Source: Motiliproteus sp048265065
GTDB lineage: Bacteria > Pseudomonadota > Gammaproteobacteria > Pseudomonadales > Balneatricaceae
Direction: 5' to 3'
Length of the DNA: 64,000 nucleotides
Assembly (NCBI GenBank): GCA_048265065.1
Contig: JBLXCH010000005.1
Coordinates: 1-64,000, forward strand
The position numbers and the translations under genes are program-made. Under the pieces are notes generated by a model. It searched no databases, had not been told where the DNA came from, and was given only the letters and a program-made list of their open reading frames with translations. Below, piece after piece: positions 36,554 through 44,741 of this stretch; positions within the stretch are counted from its first letter, which is position 1, and every line of letters begins with the position of its first letter.

Positions 36554-37334
36554 TATTGTTCTCCGCCTTTGCTGATTCTTCTGGTGTTGGTGCTGATGTC
36601 GTCGATGTCGTTTCAGATGTTGCGCTAGACGAAGCTTCTGTCGACTCTCCCTCTACAGCCTGAGCTGGAGTAGTCTCGCTCGCACCATTAGGTTGCTCAT
36701 CGTCCTGAGCTTGAAGGTTCTCTTCTTCGAGCGCATCGTTTTCGAGTTCTTCTTGGCTTTCACCTAGCTCTTCAAGCTGCCTTAACCAATCTTCAACAAC
36801 CACGTGACGCACCGATGGATTGATCATCAATGGGATGTTTTTAGGGTCCGTCTCATTCGGCTTACCACGCTCGACGATGCCATGCCGACTAAACAAAGAA
36901 AGAATCTCACGGAAGCGAGTTTCATTAGGAATTTCTTTGCCTGTTAAGTTCTCATAAATGTGTAAAAGCTCATCAGACTGCAGGTAGGCCTTACCACCTT
37001 CAACATCGAAGTTTTCAAGGCGTTCCTCATATTGCTGGCGAAGGCACAATAGAAACAAAGATTCATCAAGACGTAAACGTAGATACCGCTCTTCACCTTT
37101 AGGAATGATACCGATAAAAGACTCATCGGGCTGATAGGTCAATGACCAACCAATGGCTTCAAACAAGTCGGTAAAGTAATCAATATGCTGTGCAACTAAA
37201 AAATAGTCTGAGCGCTGAGTTGGTTTATCCGCATAAATAAATTGCGACACCAATAGTCGATTAGTTGCTGAAATAAAATCTTCTTCGTTATGGCCTTCTG
37301 CGCGTGAAAGGGCTTTCTTAAGATCGGCTAACAT
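36540..37334 (-). CDS. mksE: MksE/JetB-like condensin subunit (DUF4194 type)
   Basis: 264 residues. Residues about 1-190 are winged-helix-like (FISATNRLLVSQFIYADKPTQRSDYFLVAQHIDYFTDLFEAIGWSLTY, YLRLRLDESLFLLCLRQQYEERLENFDVEGGKAYLQSDELLHIYENLTGKEIP broken over several helices), matching the small accessory kite subunit of Mks/Jet complexes. The last 70 residues are an acidic Glu/Thr/Ser/Ala-rich tail with no fold, longer than in most relatives. The protein is expected to bind MksF and contact DNA near the SMC heads. It starts 12 bp after mksF and overlaps mksB by 14 bp, which supports coupled translation in fixed ratio. Confidence 0.8.
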   Translation of the reverse strand: MLADLKKALSRAEGHNEEDFISATNRLLVSQFIYADKPTQRSDYFLVAQHIDYFTDLFEAIGWSLTYQPDESFIGIIPKGEERYLRLRLDESLFLLCLRQQYEERLENFDVEGGKAYLQSDELLHIYENLTGKEIPNETRFREILSLFSRHGIVERGKPNETDPKNIPLMINPSVRHVVVEDWLRQLEELGESQEELENDALEEENLQAQDDEQPNGASETTPAQAVEGESTEASSSATSETTSTTSAPTPEESAKAENNNETA

Positions 37335-37346
37335 ATTCTGTCCTTA

Positions 37347-38783
37347 TTAAGCCCCACCGGCTGTTGCTTGCTTGACCGCCTCAGGTGACAGGCGCGTCAA
37401 GGTGAAATCTCGACACTCAACCATGTCGGCAATGTTTACATAATCTTCGCCAAACACGAGTTGGTATTTACCATTAACCGACTGTCCGCGTTTTCCCAAT
37501 GACGGTAAATGGCGAACATAACTAAAACAGATGTAGTCTTCGATGGTTTCTATTTGAAAGTCTCTGGCTTGAATACTGGCTCGGTTAGCAAGTTGTAGCT
37601 CGATATACGCTTCTACTTTCGCCCCGTTAACTTGTCGACGCTCTTTGTACTCTTTAAACAATTGACGCATTTGTAATACATGAGGGTCGATTGTTTTCTG
37701 TTGAATAACACGAAGTTCAGGTGCCGTTCGTTTACGTGGTGCTGAGCGTACACTCTTAGCAGAAAGATACGCATAACTATCCAACGTTGACGCTATAGGA
37801 ATGTTTTCATCATCCGTTTCCGCGAGTTTGGTAATCAAGCGAGAAATTCGTGAGCTCATCCCTGGCGTGGTTTTATCCATGTAGCGGACAGTGTCGGCCA
37901 CACGCTTTTCTAACCTAAAGCGGAAATCATCAATGGCGGCCAAACGCTCATCCACGGATTCAAAAATACGAATGATACGTGTGATATGGCTGTTAAGCTC
38001 TGCTTCCGCTTCGACTTCACTAAGCTCTAGGACTTCTTGGTAATGACTGACAAGCTGAGAGAGCGTCGATGGGTCAAATTGAAGCTCCTTGAGCATACTT
38101 AAGAGCTGACGACGAAACCGAAATGGGTTGTTATACGTTTTTAAGGTTTTGTAATCAGAAACTAAGATCACCCCGACAAAATGCTCGAAAAAGTCTTTAA
38201 CTATCGCTTGAGGGTTAGTCGTTGATGAAATACTCTGTTTTAACTCACGCAGCCCTAACAACATATCGGTAAGGTGCGCACTGAACTCTGAGGCTACTCG
38301 TGCGGCTTCCTGTAGCGTAAGCCCACGACCACTTGGGTCTTTAATCGCCGCTTCGACAGAACTTAATACGTTTAAAACCACCCCGCCGTAGCTTTTCTTT
38401 TGGAACGTGGCGACATCAATCAATGTCCGCAAGATATAACTAATAGAGGGCGACATCAGCACAAAGGTACGGTAAAGCTGCTGATCTTCATCCAGCCAAC
38501 CTGTTTTTACCAATCGACGGTAAATTCGATTCGCATATTCGGCTGAAGACTTAGGTAGTTCGCTTTCTTCTGCATCGTCACTTTCTGGTGACCAGCTTCT
38601 AAAACCGTATTTAATGACTGCTTCTTCGATAGTCGAGCGGACAAGATCGCGGGGAATAAAAGGATCGATTAAGTCTTCATCAAAGAAAAGGTCGGCCAAC
38701 TCAACAAGTACCGCCTGATAGATATGACGGTTCTGGCCAGAAAGCGGTAAAAAGAGGTCGTCGGGTAGCTTATTAAAAAGCAT
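37347..38783 (-). CDS. mksF: MksF/JetA-like kleisin subunit
   Basis: 478 residues. The N-terminus (FNKLPDDLFLPLSGQNRHIYQAVLVELADLFF) and a helical middle with coiled coil (FESVDERLAAIDDFRFRLEKRVADTVRYMDKTTPGMSSRISRLI) match JetA/MksF kleisins that bridge the two SMC heads. The C-terminal domain (DYICFSYVRHLPSLGKRGQSVNGKYQLVFGEDYVNIADMVECRDFTLTRL) would be the winged helix that binds the head. It heads the minus-strand operon. The family assignment rests on layout and gene order. The upstream 157 bp separate it from xni and contain a possible TAGAAT -10 without a good -35. Confidence 0.8.
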   Translation of the reverse strand: MLFNKLPDDLFLPLSGQNRHIYQAVLVELADLFFDEDLIDPFIPRDLVRSTIEEAVIKYGFRSWSPESDDAEESELPKSSAEYANRIYRRLVKTGWLDEDQQLYRTFVLMSPSISYILRTLIDVATFQKKSYGGVVLNVLSSVEAAIKDPSGRGLTLQEAARVASEFSAHLTDMLLGLRELKQSISSTTNPQAIVKDFFEHFVGVILVSDYKTLKTYNNPFRFRRQLLSMLKELQFDPSTLSQLVSHYQEVLELSEVEAEAELNSHITRIIRIFESVDERLAAIDDFRFRLEKRVADTVRYMDKTTPGMSSRISRLITKLAETDDENIPIASTLDSYAYLSAKSVRSAPRKRTAPELRVIQQKTIDPHVLQMRQLFKEYKERRQVNGAKVEAYIELQLANRASIQARDFQIETIEDYICFSYVRHLPSLGKRGQSVNGKYQLVFGEDYVNIADMVECRDFTLTRLSPEAVKQATAGGA

Positions 38784-38940
38784 TTATATGGTGAGTTCCT
38801 ACTGGACTGTGGGTACAACCTGACGCAACGTCGCGCTGGTTTCTTATCATTGAAAACCGATTCTACTCTAAACGGCAAACGAAAAACCAGTGCTAAGCCT
38901 CAGTGGTAACAGAAGCATGAGAATGAACGATTATTAACAC

Positions 38941-39741
38941 TTAATTATTCTGATAACTTCCTGTTTTACATCTGAAATCTTTGAGCGAACATCCTAACGT
39001 CAAATTTTGATTCAATGTTACAAGTCGTCGACTTAATAAGGCCATATCCTGTGCCACTTTTAATAAGTGCCGATGGCGTGAAGATTCTACCTCTTCAAGT
39101 CGCTGATAAAGCTGCTCTATTGTTTCAAACTGGCCAATGAGCAATGCCGCTGTTTTTGCGCCTACTCCTTTCACACCAGGGATTTGATTAGTGCTATCGC
39201 CAGCCAACCCCCAATAATCGGTCAGTTGCCAAGGCCAAACTCCAAATTTTTCATACACCGTTCTGGGATCAGCCTCTATGCGGTCAAAATGGTTCCATAG
39301 TGTTAGCTTCTGTCCTGGAGAAGCATCAGCCAACAGTTGAGAAAAACCTTTATCCGTTGAAACCAAGACCACTTCACCACCCGCCTGTAACATTTTATGG
39401 GTGAGCGTTGCAGCAAGATCATCGGCTTCGACTGCCGCCATCGCTAAACTAGCGATTCCAGCCTCAGCAAAAATTTGACGAAAAGCAGGCAAGGCTTGCT
39501 GCAATACTTCGGGCATAGGCTTGCGTCCTTCTTTGTAACCGGCAAACTCATGATGGCGCCAACTCAGTTCTGCACCATCAAAACACACAACAGCATGAGA
39601 GGGTTTAAACTGTTCTAATAAACGGGAAACAGTAGCGACGCAGCGTTCGATACTCGCCTCTATCCCGGCCTGGCCATCATCGGGGACAGTTGCATGAATA
39701 CGACGTATTAGGTTCAAACCGTCAATGATTAATAACTGCAT
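38941..39741 (-). CDS. xni: Flap endonuclease Xni (ExoIX-like)
   Basis: 266 residues. N-terminal LLIIDGLNLIRRIHA and AVVCFDG, then EADDLAATLTHKM, VVLVSTDKGFSQLL and the helix-3-turn-helix IPGVKGVGAKTAALLI form the metal-dependent FEN/PIN nuclease core of Xni (YgdG). The enzyme cleaves 5' flaps and resembles the polymerase I 5' nuclease domain. The protein is complete and of standard length (about 250-260). It lies upstream of the mksFEB operon on the same strand, 157 bp away, so it probably has separate transcription, though read-through is possible. Confidence 0.92.
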   Translation of the reverse strand: MQLLIIDGLNLIRRIHATVPDDGQAGIEASIERCVATVSRLLEQFKPSHAVVCFDGAELSWRHHEFAGYKEGRKPMPEVLQQALPAFRQIFAEAGIASLAMAAVEADDLAATLTHKMLQAGGEVVLVSTDKGFSQLLADASPGQKLTLWNHFDRIEADPRTVYEKFGVWPWQLTDYWGLAGDSTNQIPGVKGVGAKTAALLIGQFETIEQLYQRLEEVESSRHRHLLKVAQDMALLSRRLVTLNQNLTLGCSLKDFRCKTGSYQNN

Positions 39742-39876
39742 GTTTGCCTTAGAATTTCTCGTGAACTCATTGTTTTAAAACACCAAAAAATCTTACTCGC
39801 CGAGAATAATCTTACGTTTATTTTTCAGAGAGTTAACCTTAATTTGCTGTTCTTTGCTAGTCATAGGCAATCAGGC

Positions 39877-39905
39877 TTGACCATGATGGAAAAGGCCTTT
39901 ATTAT
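39877..39905 (+). promoter_or_regulatory. Stable-RNA promoter for the tRNA pair
   Basis: TTGACC at 39877-39882, a 17-bp spacer and TATTAT at 39900-39905, followed by the GC-rich discriminator tcgcgccc. A GC-rich discriminator is typical of promoters under stringent control. Transcription would start about 17 bases before tRNA-Asn. Confidence 0.75.
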
Positions 39906-39928
39906 TCGCGCCCACGGTTGATCGTGAT

Positions 39929-40004
39929 TCCTCGATAGCTCAGTTGGTAGAGCAGTAGACTGTTAATCTATTGGTCACAGGTTCGAGTCCTGTTCGAGGA
40001 GCCA
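39929..40004 (+). tRNA. tRNA-Asn (anticodon GTT)
   Basis: 76 bases with encoded CCA (40002-40004). The acceptor arms TCCTCGA and TCGAGGA pair fully. Anticodon GTT at 39962-39964 sits in the loop of the GTAGA/TCTAT stem, and the T-arm loop reads GTTCGAGTC. No intron or irregular base was seen. Confidence 0.97.
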
Positions 40005-40080
40005 ATCGTCAATTTCTGCTAAAGGTCTATCGCTTTATCTCTACTCGTAAAGCACCAGCGACTCACTCAGAAGACCGTTT

Positions 40081-40157
40081 CGGGGTATAGCGCAGTCTGG
40101 TAGCGCGCCTGCTTTGGGAGCAGGATGTCGGGAGTTCGAATCTCTCTACCCCGACCA
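40081..40157 (+). tRNA. tRNA-Pro (anticodon TGG)
   Basis: 77 bases with encoded CCA (40155-40157). The acceptor arms CGGGGTA and TACCCCG pair. The anticodon stem CCTGC/GCAGG encloses the loop tttggga, so the anticodon is TGG. The T-loop reads GTTCGAATC. It lies 76 bp after tRNA-Asn and is probably on the same primary transcript. Confidence 0.97.
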
Positions 40158-40466
40158 TTAAATCAAAACCCACACCCCACCAACAACGCCTCTGAACAAG
40201 CTGCTTTTTAAAAACCATCTTTAAGAAAACTCGTTAGAAATAAAACTAGAAACAACACACTCCTCAAACATTCCAGAAAGACGCAGACCGCTCAAAACCC
40301 TTTTGTCAGCAAAAAAACAAAAGACGGCTAAGATGCTCAGCAAACACAACATTCAGCAAGAAATAAGGATTTTAAAAAGAGGTGTTTTTAAAAATAGGGG
40401 TTTCTAAAAAGAGACGCCGATGTAGGACACACCGGCGGTAATGACACGATCTTAAATCTAAGAAAG
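40158..40466. other. Gene-free stretch with AT-rich near-repeats
   Basis: 309 bp with no supported gene. At 40370-40418 three near-copies of a tttttaaaaaga-like unit follow each other about every 16-17 bp. The rest, after the tRNA-Pro CCA end, holds nothing I can assign. The terminator of the coiled-coil gene (40406-40437) overlaps the last copy. Confidence 0.5.
40406..40437 (-). terminator. Rho-independent terminator of the coiled-coil gene
   Basis: Read on the minus strand, CGCCGGTG, a 7-base loop and CATCGGCG (one G-T pair) are followed by TCTCTTTTT. It lies 30 bp past the stop at 40467. Confidence 0.75.
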
Positions 40467-41015
40467 TTATTCAGCGAGAGCAGTTTCTTCTTCAACTTCT
40501 TCAGGCAACTTAGCCTTAACATCCTCTAGCTCTTTTTTCATTTCACGCAGCTTTGTTTTTAGGCTGTTGTTGTCAGCAATTAGCTTTTTGTTTTCAGAAG
40601 TTTTTGTAGTGATCTTTTTCTTTTGCTCATCGACCTTCTTCTTCAGGCGATCAGGGTTCAGCTCTTTAAGCGCTTTTAGCTCGCTCTTCACTTGGCGCAA
40701 CTCATCAGACATTTGCTTGAGATCATCTTGCTTTTGTGACGCTTGAGACTCAATCGTCATGAATGTTTCCATGCGTTCGATCTGGCTGATTTGCTGCTGC
40801 TGCTCAAGCTCTGCGATCACTTCTTCAGCTTCTTTTAGCTGTTCTTGCGTACCTACAGGATCCATCGCTTGCAACTTTTCTAACTGTTTCTGCGCACTTT
40901 CTTGCGCACTCTTGCATTGCGCAAGCTCAGTTTTTAAGTCCGTAATCTCTTCATTAAGCCTGGCCATTTCCATTGCTTGCTTATTTTTTACCTGGCTTAG
41001 AGTAAGAGTCGCCAT
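40467..41015 (-). CDS. Coiled-coil protein of unknown function
   Basis: 182 residues, almost entirely alpha-helical coiled coil rich in Lys, Glu, Gln and Leu (LNEEITDLKTELAQCKSAQES, EAEEVIAELEQQQQ, LKKKVDEQKKKITTKTSENKKLIADNNSL), with one cysteine. No signal peptide, membrane helix or recognisable domain. Proteins of this shape can be cytoskeletal or scaffolding, but nothing in the sequence decides it. It starts at an ATG preceded by GAGG on the minus strand, has a long AT-rich upstream region and its own terminator, so it is a single-gene unit. Confidence 0.7.
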   Translation of the reverse strand: MATLTLSQVKNKQAMEMARLNEEITDLKTELAQCKSAQESAQKQLEKLQAMDPVGTQEQLKEAEEVIAELEQQQQISQIERMETFMTIESQASQKQDDLKQMSDELRQVKSELKALKELNPDRLKKKVDEQKKKITTKTSENKKLIADNNSLKTKLREMKKELEDVKAKLPEEVEEETALAE

Positions 41016-41506
41016 AGAGCCTCGTGTACCTCCGGGGAGTGATAAGTATAAAAGTGATAACTACAAAAATAGTGAGTTAAATCGATTCTTTTTCCACATC
41101 AACGGTGGAAAATTCAGGTCGCGAATTCTACCAGATAAATTTTTCATTTCATACCCTTTGCACACGAAGGTTGTTTTCTTCGTGCTTTCTTTAAAACTTA
41201 ACCAGCAAAGTTTAAAACCTAACTCAGCATAAATAGTAGCTTAAAAGACGAGCATTCAAGATCAGGCAGGCAACCCAAAAACAGCAACTGACAACTTAAC
41301 GACCTAAATCAAACAAAATAACGCACCAAAATAAAACACCGAAAACACAACGATCAATAATGGTGCGTAATTTTTATCCAAAAACAGGCTTATATAAATA
41401 TTCATATAAAAATCAAATAATTAAATAGACAAAAAAAATAAACATTAAAGGCATGAATCCTGCATTTGGTGCTCATTGACGCAGTAAATATTAAAGGAAA
41501 TGCCGT
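41016..41506. other. AT-rich divergent intergenic region
   Basis: 491 bp between the coiled-coil gene and the chemoreceptor gene. It must hold promoters for both directions. AAAGGA just before 41507 serves the chemoreceptor start. No flagellar sigma-28 motif (TAAA ... GCCGATAA) could be found by eye, and no gene or repeat of note is visible. Confidence 0.5.
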
Positions 41507-43645
41507 ATGGGTTTAAAAAGCAGTCAGATGTCATTAAGTTCCGCAGAAAAAAGCTGGTTGCCATGGTTTGGCATAAATGGAAAGTTGCGCTTAGGATGGT
41601 CTTGCTTTTTAAATCGAACAAAATACCCGTTTGTAGAAAGAACCTTTGAAGGGGTTGCAAACACTCGTGTCAACCTCCTAAAAAACTGGACAGAAGGACA
41701 ATGGCACCTATTGTCAACGTTAGCCGATGAGTTAGCAGAGCTATCTGAACCGGATATCACTTTACTTGAGCGCACGCTAGCACAGTCAAAGGACAGCACT
41801 GAAGTCTTCATTATTGACCCAAATGGTCGCGTAGTCATGTCGACGCACCAAACTAGCACAGGAAAAACAAATTTATCCTCCAAAGCACTCGAGCAAGGCT
41901 TAAAACGCCCTTTTTTGCACGGCCCTTACATTGATGACGCAACACTAACTCTTGGGCCTCGTTCGTCAAAGTTTCATGACGCCGTAACACTCATGTTTTA
42001 TCAACCGATTACCCGCGATGGCGAAACCGTTGGCTGTGCGTGCTCTCGCGTCCCCAACGATGTTCTTGGCGATTTAATTCAGCGAGAAGCTGGTCATATT
42101 TACCAAGAATCAGGTGACAACTACCTCTTCATGGTGAAATCCAATTTCGATCGCACCATTAAAGAAGGTATAGCGCTATCAAGATCACGATTTGAAGACC
42201 AAACCTTTTCATTAGGTGATAACTTAAAGGACGGTGTCCGAACAGATTTTGGTGTGGTTAAAATCAACAACCACACCGAGTTTGAAATCCGCTTCACTGA
42301 CCCGGCTACCGGCGAACTTCACCCCGGTGTCAGAGAAACTATTCGCAATGGTCAAAACTTATTCGTCACTTATCCCGCTTATTCTGACTACCGCCATATT
42401 CCTGTGATTGGTGTGGGCGTTACCTTTTCCCTACCCGGTTCGTTAGACCGATGGGGGATGATGTGTGAAGGTGATTTAGAGGAAGTCTACCGTGGTCGCT
42501 CTATTGGACTAAAATTATCCCACCTTCAATTCATACTCAGCATACTTATTCTTCCTGTGGCCCCCCTACTTCATGAACTGCTTGGGCTCAATTGGATTTG
42601 GTCAGGGTTAGCAGGCGCCGCGGCAGTGCTGATGGGAAATGCCATTTTTAAATCGATTGGCACATCACCACTAAGCAAGCGCCTGGCCAAAATGACAGAC
42701 GTCATTCGAGGCATCGCAGAAGGTGGCGGTAACTTACAAGAACGACTCGACATTGAGAAACTGCCAAACGATGAAACTGGCGATCTTGGCCGCTGGATCA
42801 ATAGCTTTATCGATAACCTAGATGGCACCGTTGGTCAGGTATTAGAAGTTTCTGAAGACGTTGGCGATGCGAAAACAACACTGATTAACAACCAAGCCAA
42901 CTTCAACGAAACCGCTGCCACATTGCTAGTACAGGTTGACGAATTGCTTCAACGCTTAGAAAGCCAGCTAGAACAAATTCAAGCAGCTTCACAAGAAGTC
43001 GAAGGCTTAAAGGTTGGTTTAAACACGTCCAACGAACGCAGTCGTGAGCAGTTTCAGACTGTCCAAAGCCAAACCCAAGAAATCAGAACCTCAATCCACA
43101 GCTCAGTTGAAACAATCAATACGCTAAACGATCGCGCAGAAGAAGTCGGCTCAGTCGTAGGCATGATCAGCGGCATTGCAGATCAAACTAACCTGCTAGC
43201 ACTCAACGCGGCGATTGAGGCTGCTCGCGCAGGTGATCACGGTCGCGGCTTTGCTGTAGTTGCTGACGAAGTAAGAAACCTCGCCGCTCGTACCGGTGAA
43301 GCAACCACTGAAATTCGCAATATGATTGAAAATATTCAAGCTAACGCCAAAGCGGCGGTCGATACGATGGAAGGCGGTGTTGAAGGGATAGAAAACGGAT
43401 TGAAGCTGGCAGAAGAAGTCGCCATGGATGACGGCGGCTTGAATGAGATGGTTGCCGACATGCTGAGCACTCTGGACGAAATAACAAGCCGAGGCACCTC
43501 ACAAGTAGAAAGCGCTCGCGACGTTGCGAGCATCACCGCCAAACTGCAAACCTCCCTATACGCAGTCCGCCAAGGAACCAGCAAGGTTGATAGTAGTGCT
43601 AACCGATTAGAAAAATTAGTTTCACAATTTGAGGTCAGCAAATAA
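41507..43645 (+). CDS. Methyl-accepting chemotaxis protein with N-terminal Cache-like domain and central membrane hairpin
   Basis: 712 residues. Residues about 40-330 look like a sensor with Cache/PAS character (STEVFIIDPNGRVVMST, GPYIDDATLTLGPRSSKFHDAVTLMFYQPITRDGETVGCACSRVPNDVLGDLI, VIGVGVTFSLPGSLDRWG). Two hydrophobic segments follow each other at about 345-395 (LQFILSILILPVAPLLHEL and IWSGLAGAAAVLMGNAIF), then a HAMP-like linker, coiled coil and the signalling tip DQTNLLALNAAIEAARAGDHGRGFAVVADEVRNLAART. There is no N-terminal membrane helix. With a hairpin, both the sensor and the signalling part would be cytoplasmic, unlike standard Cache receptors. The sensor could also be extracytoplasmic if exported differently, but no signal is visible. 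Confidence 0.85.
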   Translation: MGLKSSQMSLSSAEKSWLPWFGINGKLRLGWSCFLNRTKYPFVERTFEGVANTRVNLLKNWTEGQWHLLSTLADELAELSEPDITLLERTLAQSKDSTEVFIIDPNGRVVMSTHQTSTGKTNLSSKALEQGLKRPFLHGPYIDDATLTLGPRSSKFHDAVTLMFYQPITRDGETVGCACSRVPNDVLGDLIQREAGHIYQESGDNYLFMVKSNFDRTIKEGIALSRSRFEDQTFSLGDNLKDGVRTDFGVVKINNHTEFEIRFTDPATGELHPGVRETIRNGQNLFVTYPAYSDYRHIPVIGVGVTFSLPGSLDRWGMMCEGDLEEVYRGRSIGLKLSHLQFILSILILPVAPLLHELLGLNWIWSGLAGAAAVLMGNAIFKSIGTSPLSKRLAKMTDVIRGIAEGGGNLQERLDIEKLPNDETGDLGRWINSFIDNLDGTVGQVLEVSEDVGDAKTTLINNQANFNETAATLLVQVDELLQRLESQLEQIQAASQEVEGLKVGLNTSNERSREQFQTVQSQTQEIRTSIHSSVETINTLNDRAEEVGSVVGMISGIADQTNLLALNAAIEAARAGDHGRGFAVVADEVRNLAARTGEATTEIRNMIENIQANAKAAVDTMEGGVEGIENGLKLAEEVAMDDGGLNEMVADMLSTLDEITSRGTSQVESARDVASITAKLQTSLYAVRQGTSKVDSSANRLEKLVSQFEVSK

Positions 43646-43908
43646 AACCGGCATACAGAGTCACCGTAGCCTTTAACTGATACTTATGAATGAAATAATC
43701 GCTCTTTCGTTAATACTCTGCTGCTAACCAACCCAGTATTCACCTGTTAATAATGACTACTAACGGGTGGATACTTACCTGCACTATCGAACAAAACCTC
43801 GATTTCCCTTTGTGCTCTTTTTTTGATTAAAGGATAATGCCGCTTCTCGTTGACATAAGCGTGACGCCACTTACCTTTAATGGCGTACACCACACTGGGT
43901 AAGAACAG

Positions 43909-44151
43909 ATGTTAAAAAGAAAGAATCCATTATCACTTGAGCAATTATTCCAGCTATCTTGGTGGCTGCTGATTTTTGCTTTTGTGACATCGATTATTGA
44001 TTGGTATTTTTTAGATTCAGAATATCGTGACTATCTGCGTATTGTGGGTATCGTGGCATTTGCTGGCTACTTAATCGGCCTAGTGGCTAACTTACAAAGC
44101 AAGGTAAAAAACGACGAACAAGCCGAAAAAAACCAAGAACGTAAAAAATAA
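43909..44151 (+). CDS. Small two-helix membrane protein, unknown
   Basis: 80 residues. Two hydrophobic segments (FQLSWWLLIFAFVTSIIDWYFL and LRIVGIVAFAGYLIGLVANL) and a charged, Lys/Glu-rich C-terminal tail (KVKNDEQAEKNQERKK) that would be cytoplasmic. I do not recognise the family. The gene has 263 bp upstream without other genes, and its 3' end is followed by a 13-bp duplication and an inverted repeat that may act as its terminator. No function is proposed. Confidence 0.6.
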   Translation: MLKRKNPLSLEQLFQLSWWLLIFAFVTSIIDWYFLDSEYRDYLRIVGIVAFAGYLIGLVANLQSKVKNDEQAEKNQERKK

Positions 44152-44158
44152 ACAAATC

Positions 44159-44214
44159 AATAAACTTAACCAATAAACTTAACCAAAGCTTACTTTCTAC
44201 TCGCTTTGGTTAAG
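44159..44214. repeat. 13-bp direct duplication and 12-bp inverted repeat
   Basis: aataaacttaacc occurs at 44159-44171 and again at 44172-44184. From 44178 cttaaccaaagc pairs perfectly with gctttggttaag at 44203-44214 (13-base loop). It lies between the convergent 80-residue gene and maoP, so it may terminate one or both, although the T tract is weak. Confidence 0.7.
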
Positions 44215-44219
44215 TGGCA

Positions 44220-44561
44220 TTAGTCCATATCAAGGCTCACATCTTCGCTAAAGTCATTTGGTCGAGTTAGTGCAACCGCATGGTACTCCATCGCTCGATT
44301 ACAACTATCTAAATATTTTTTCCATGTTTTTTCATGCGCTGTTTCCGCCTGACGCTGACCTTGAACAAAAGCCACAAAATCCTCTTCTTCTTTTGTTGTC
44401 GGCAACATAAAGCCTGTCGATAGACCTTCGTAAGCTCTGCCATGATCCGTCAATAGCTTCGCTTGGAGGCTGGTAAATTCTCCACTTCTGTCAAAGCCAT
44501 AAGGAAAGTGCTGATCATCGAAAAAACGTTTATTGCTGAAAAAACTGAGATTCTCTGCCAT
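44220..44561 (-). CDS. maoP: MaoP (DUF413, YifE-like) macrodomain Ori organisation protein
   Basis: About 113 residues from the ATG at 44559-44561; a further upstream ATG adds 13 residues (beginning MKFNLVEW) without a ribosome-binding site. The DUF413 pattern is clear: NKRFFDDQHFPYGFDRSGEFTSLQAKLLTDHGRAYEGLSTG, EEEDFVAFVQGQRQ, TAHEKTWKKYLDSCNR. In E. coli MaoP, together with the maoS site, shapes the Ori macrodomain; it usually occurs with Dam, SeqA and MatP. Whether maoS is present cannot be told here. The gene is downstream of the class V aminotransferase terminator and has a short upstream promoter region. Confidence 0.88.
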   Translation of the reverse strand: MAENLSFFSNKRFFDDQHFPYGFDRSGEFTSLQAKLLTDHGRAYEGLSTGFMLPTTKEEEDFVAFVQGQRQAETAHEKTWKKYLDSCNRAMEYHAVALTRPNDFSEDVSLDMD

Positions 44562-44690
44562 AAGCCCACCCACACTCCATTCAACAAGGTTGAATTTCAT
44601 TCAAACAGAACTGATACAGTCGTTATAGACGATTTAAATGACGATTTTTTGTCAGTTATAAAGAAAAATCAGGGGCGAGACAATAAAAAT

Positions 44691-44717
44691 AAAAAAAGCC
44701 ACAAATGTGGCTTTTTT
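44691..44717. terminator. Rho-independent terminator
   Basis: A7, then GCCAC, loop aaat, GTGGC and T6. It lies 25 bp past the stop of the minus-strand aminotransferase at 44742 and is followed by the maoP promoter region. Confidence 0.9.
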
Positions 44718-44741
44718 ATGGAGGCACTAGACGCTAGAAAA

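Noticed and set aside
39929..40157. tRNA-associated integration site
   Set aside because: No integrase, no partial tRNA copy and no foreign-looking genes adjoin the tRNA pair.
40759..41232. 157-residue plus-strand frame opposite the coiled-coil gene
   Set aside because: Serine/cysteine-rich translation typical of the antisense of a Gln/Glu-rich coiled coil, and no start signal.
41016..41506. Flagellar (sigma-28) promoter for the chemoreceptor
   Set aside because: No TAAA...GCCGATAA pair with suitable spacing could be seen.
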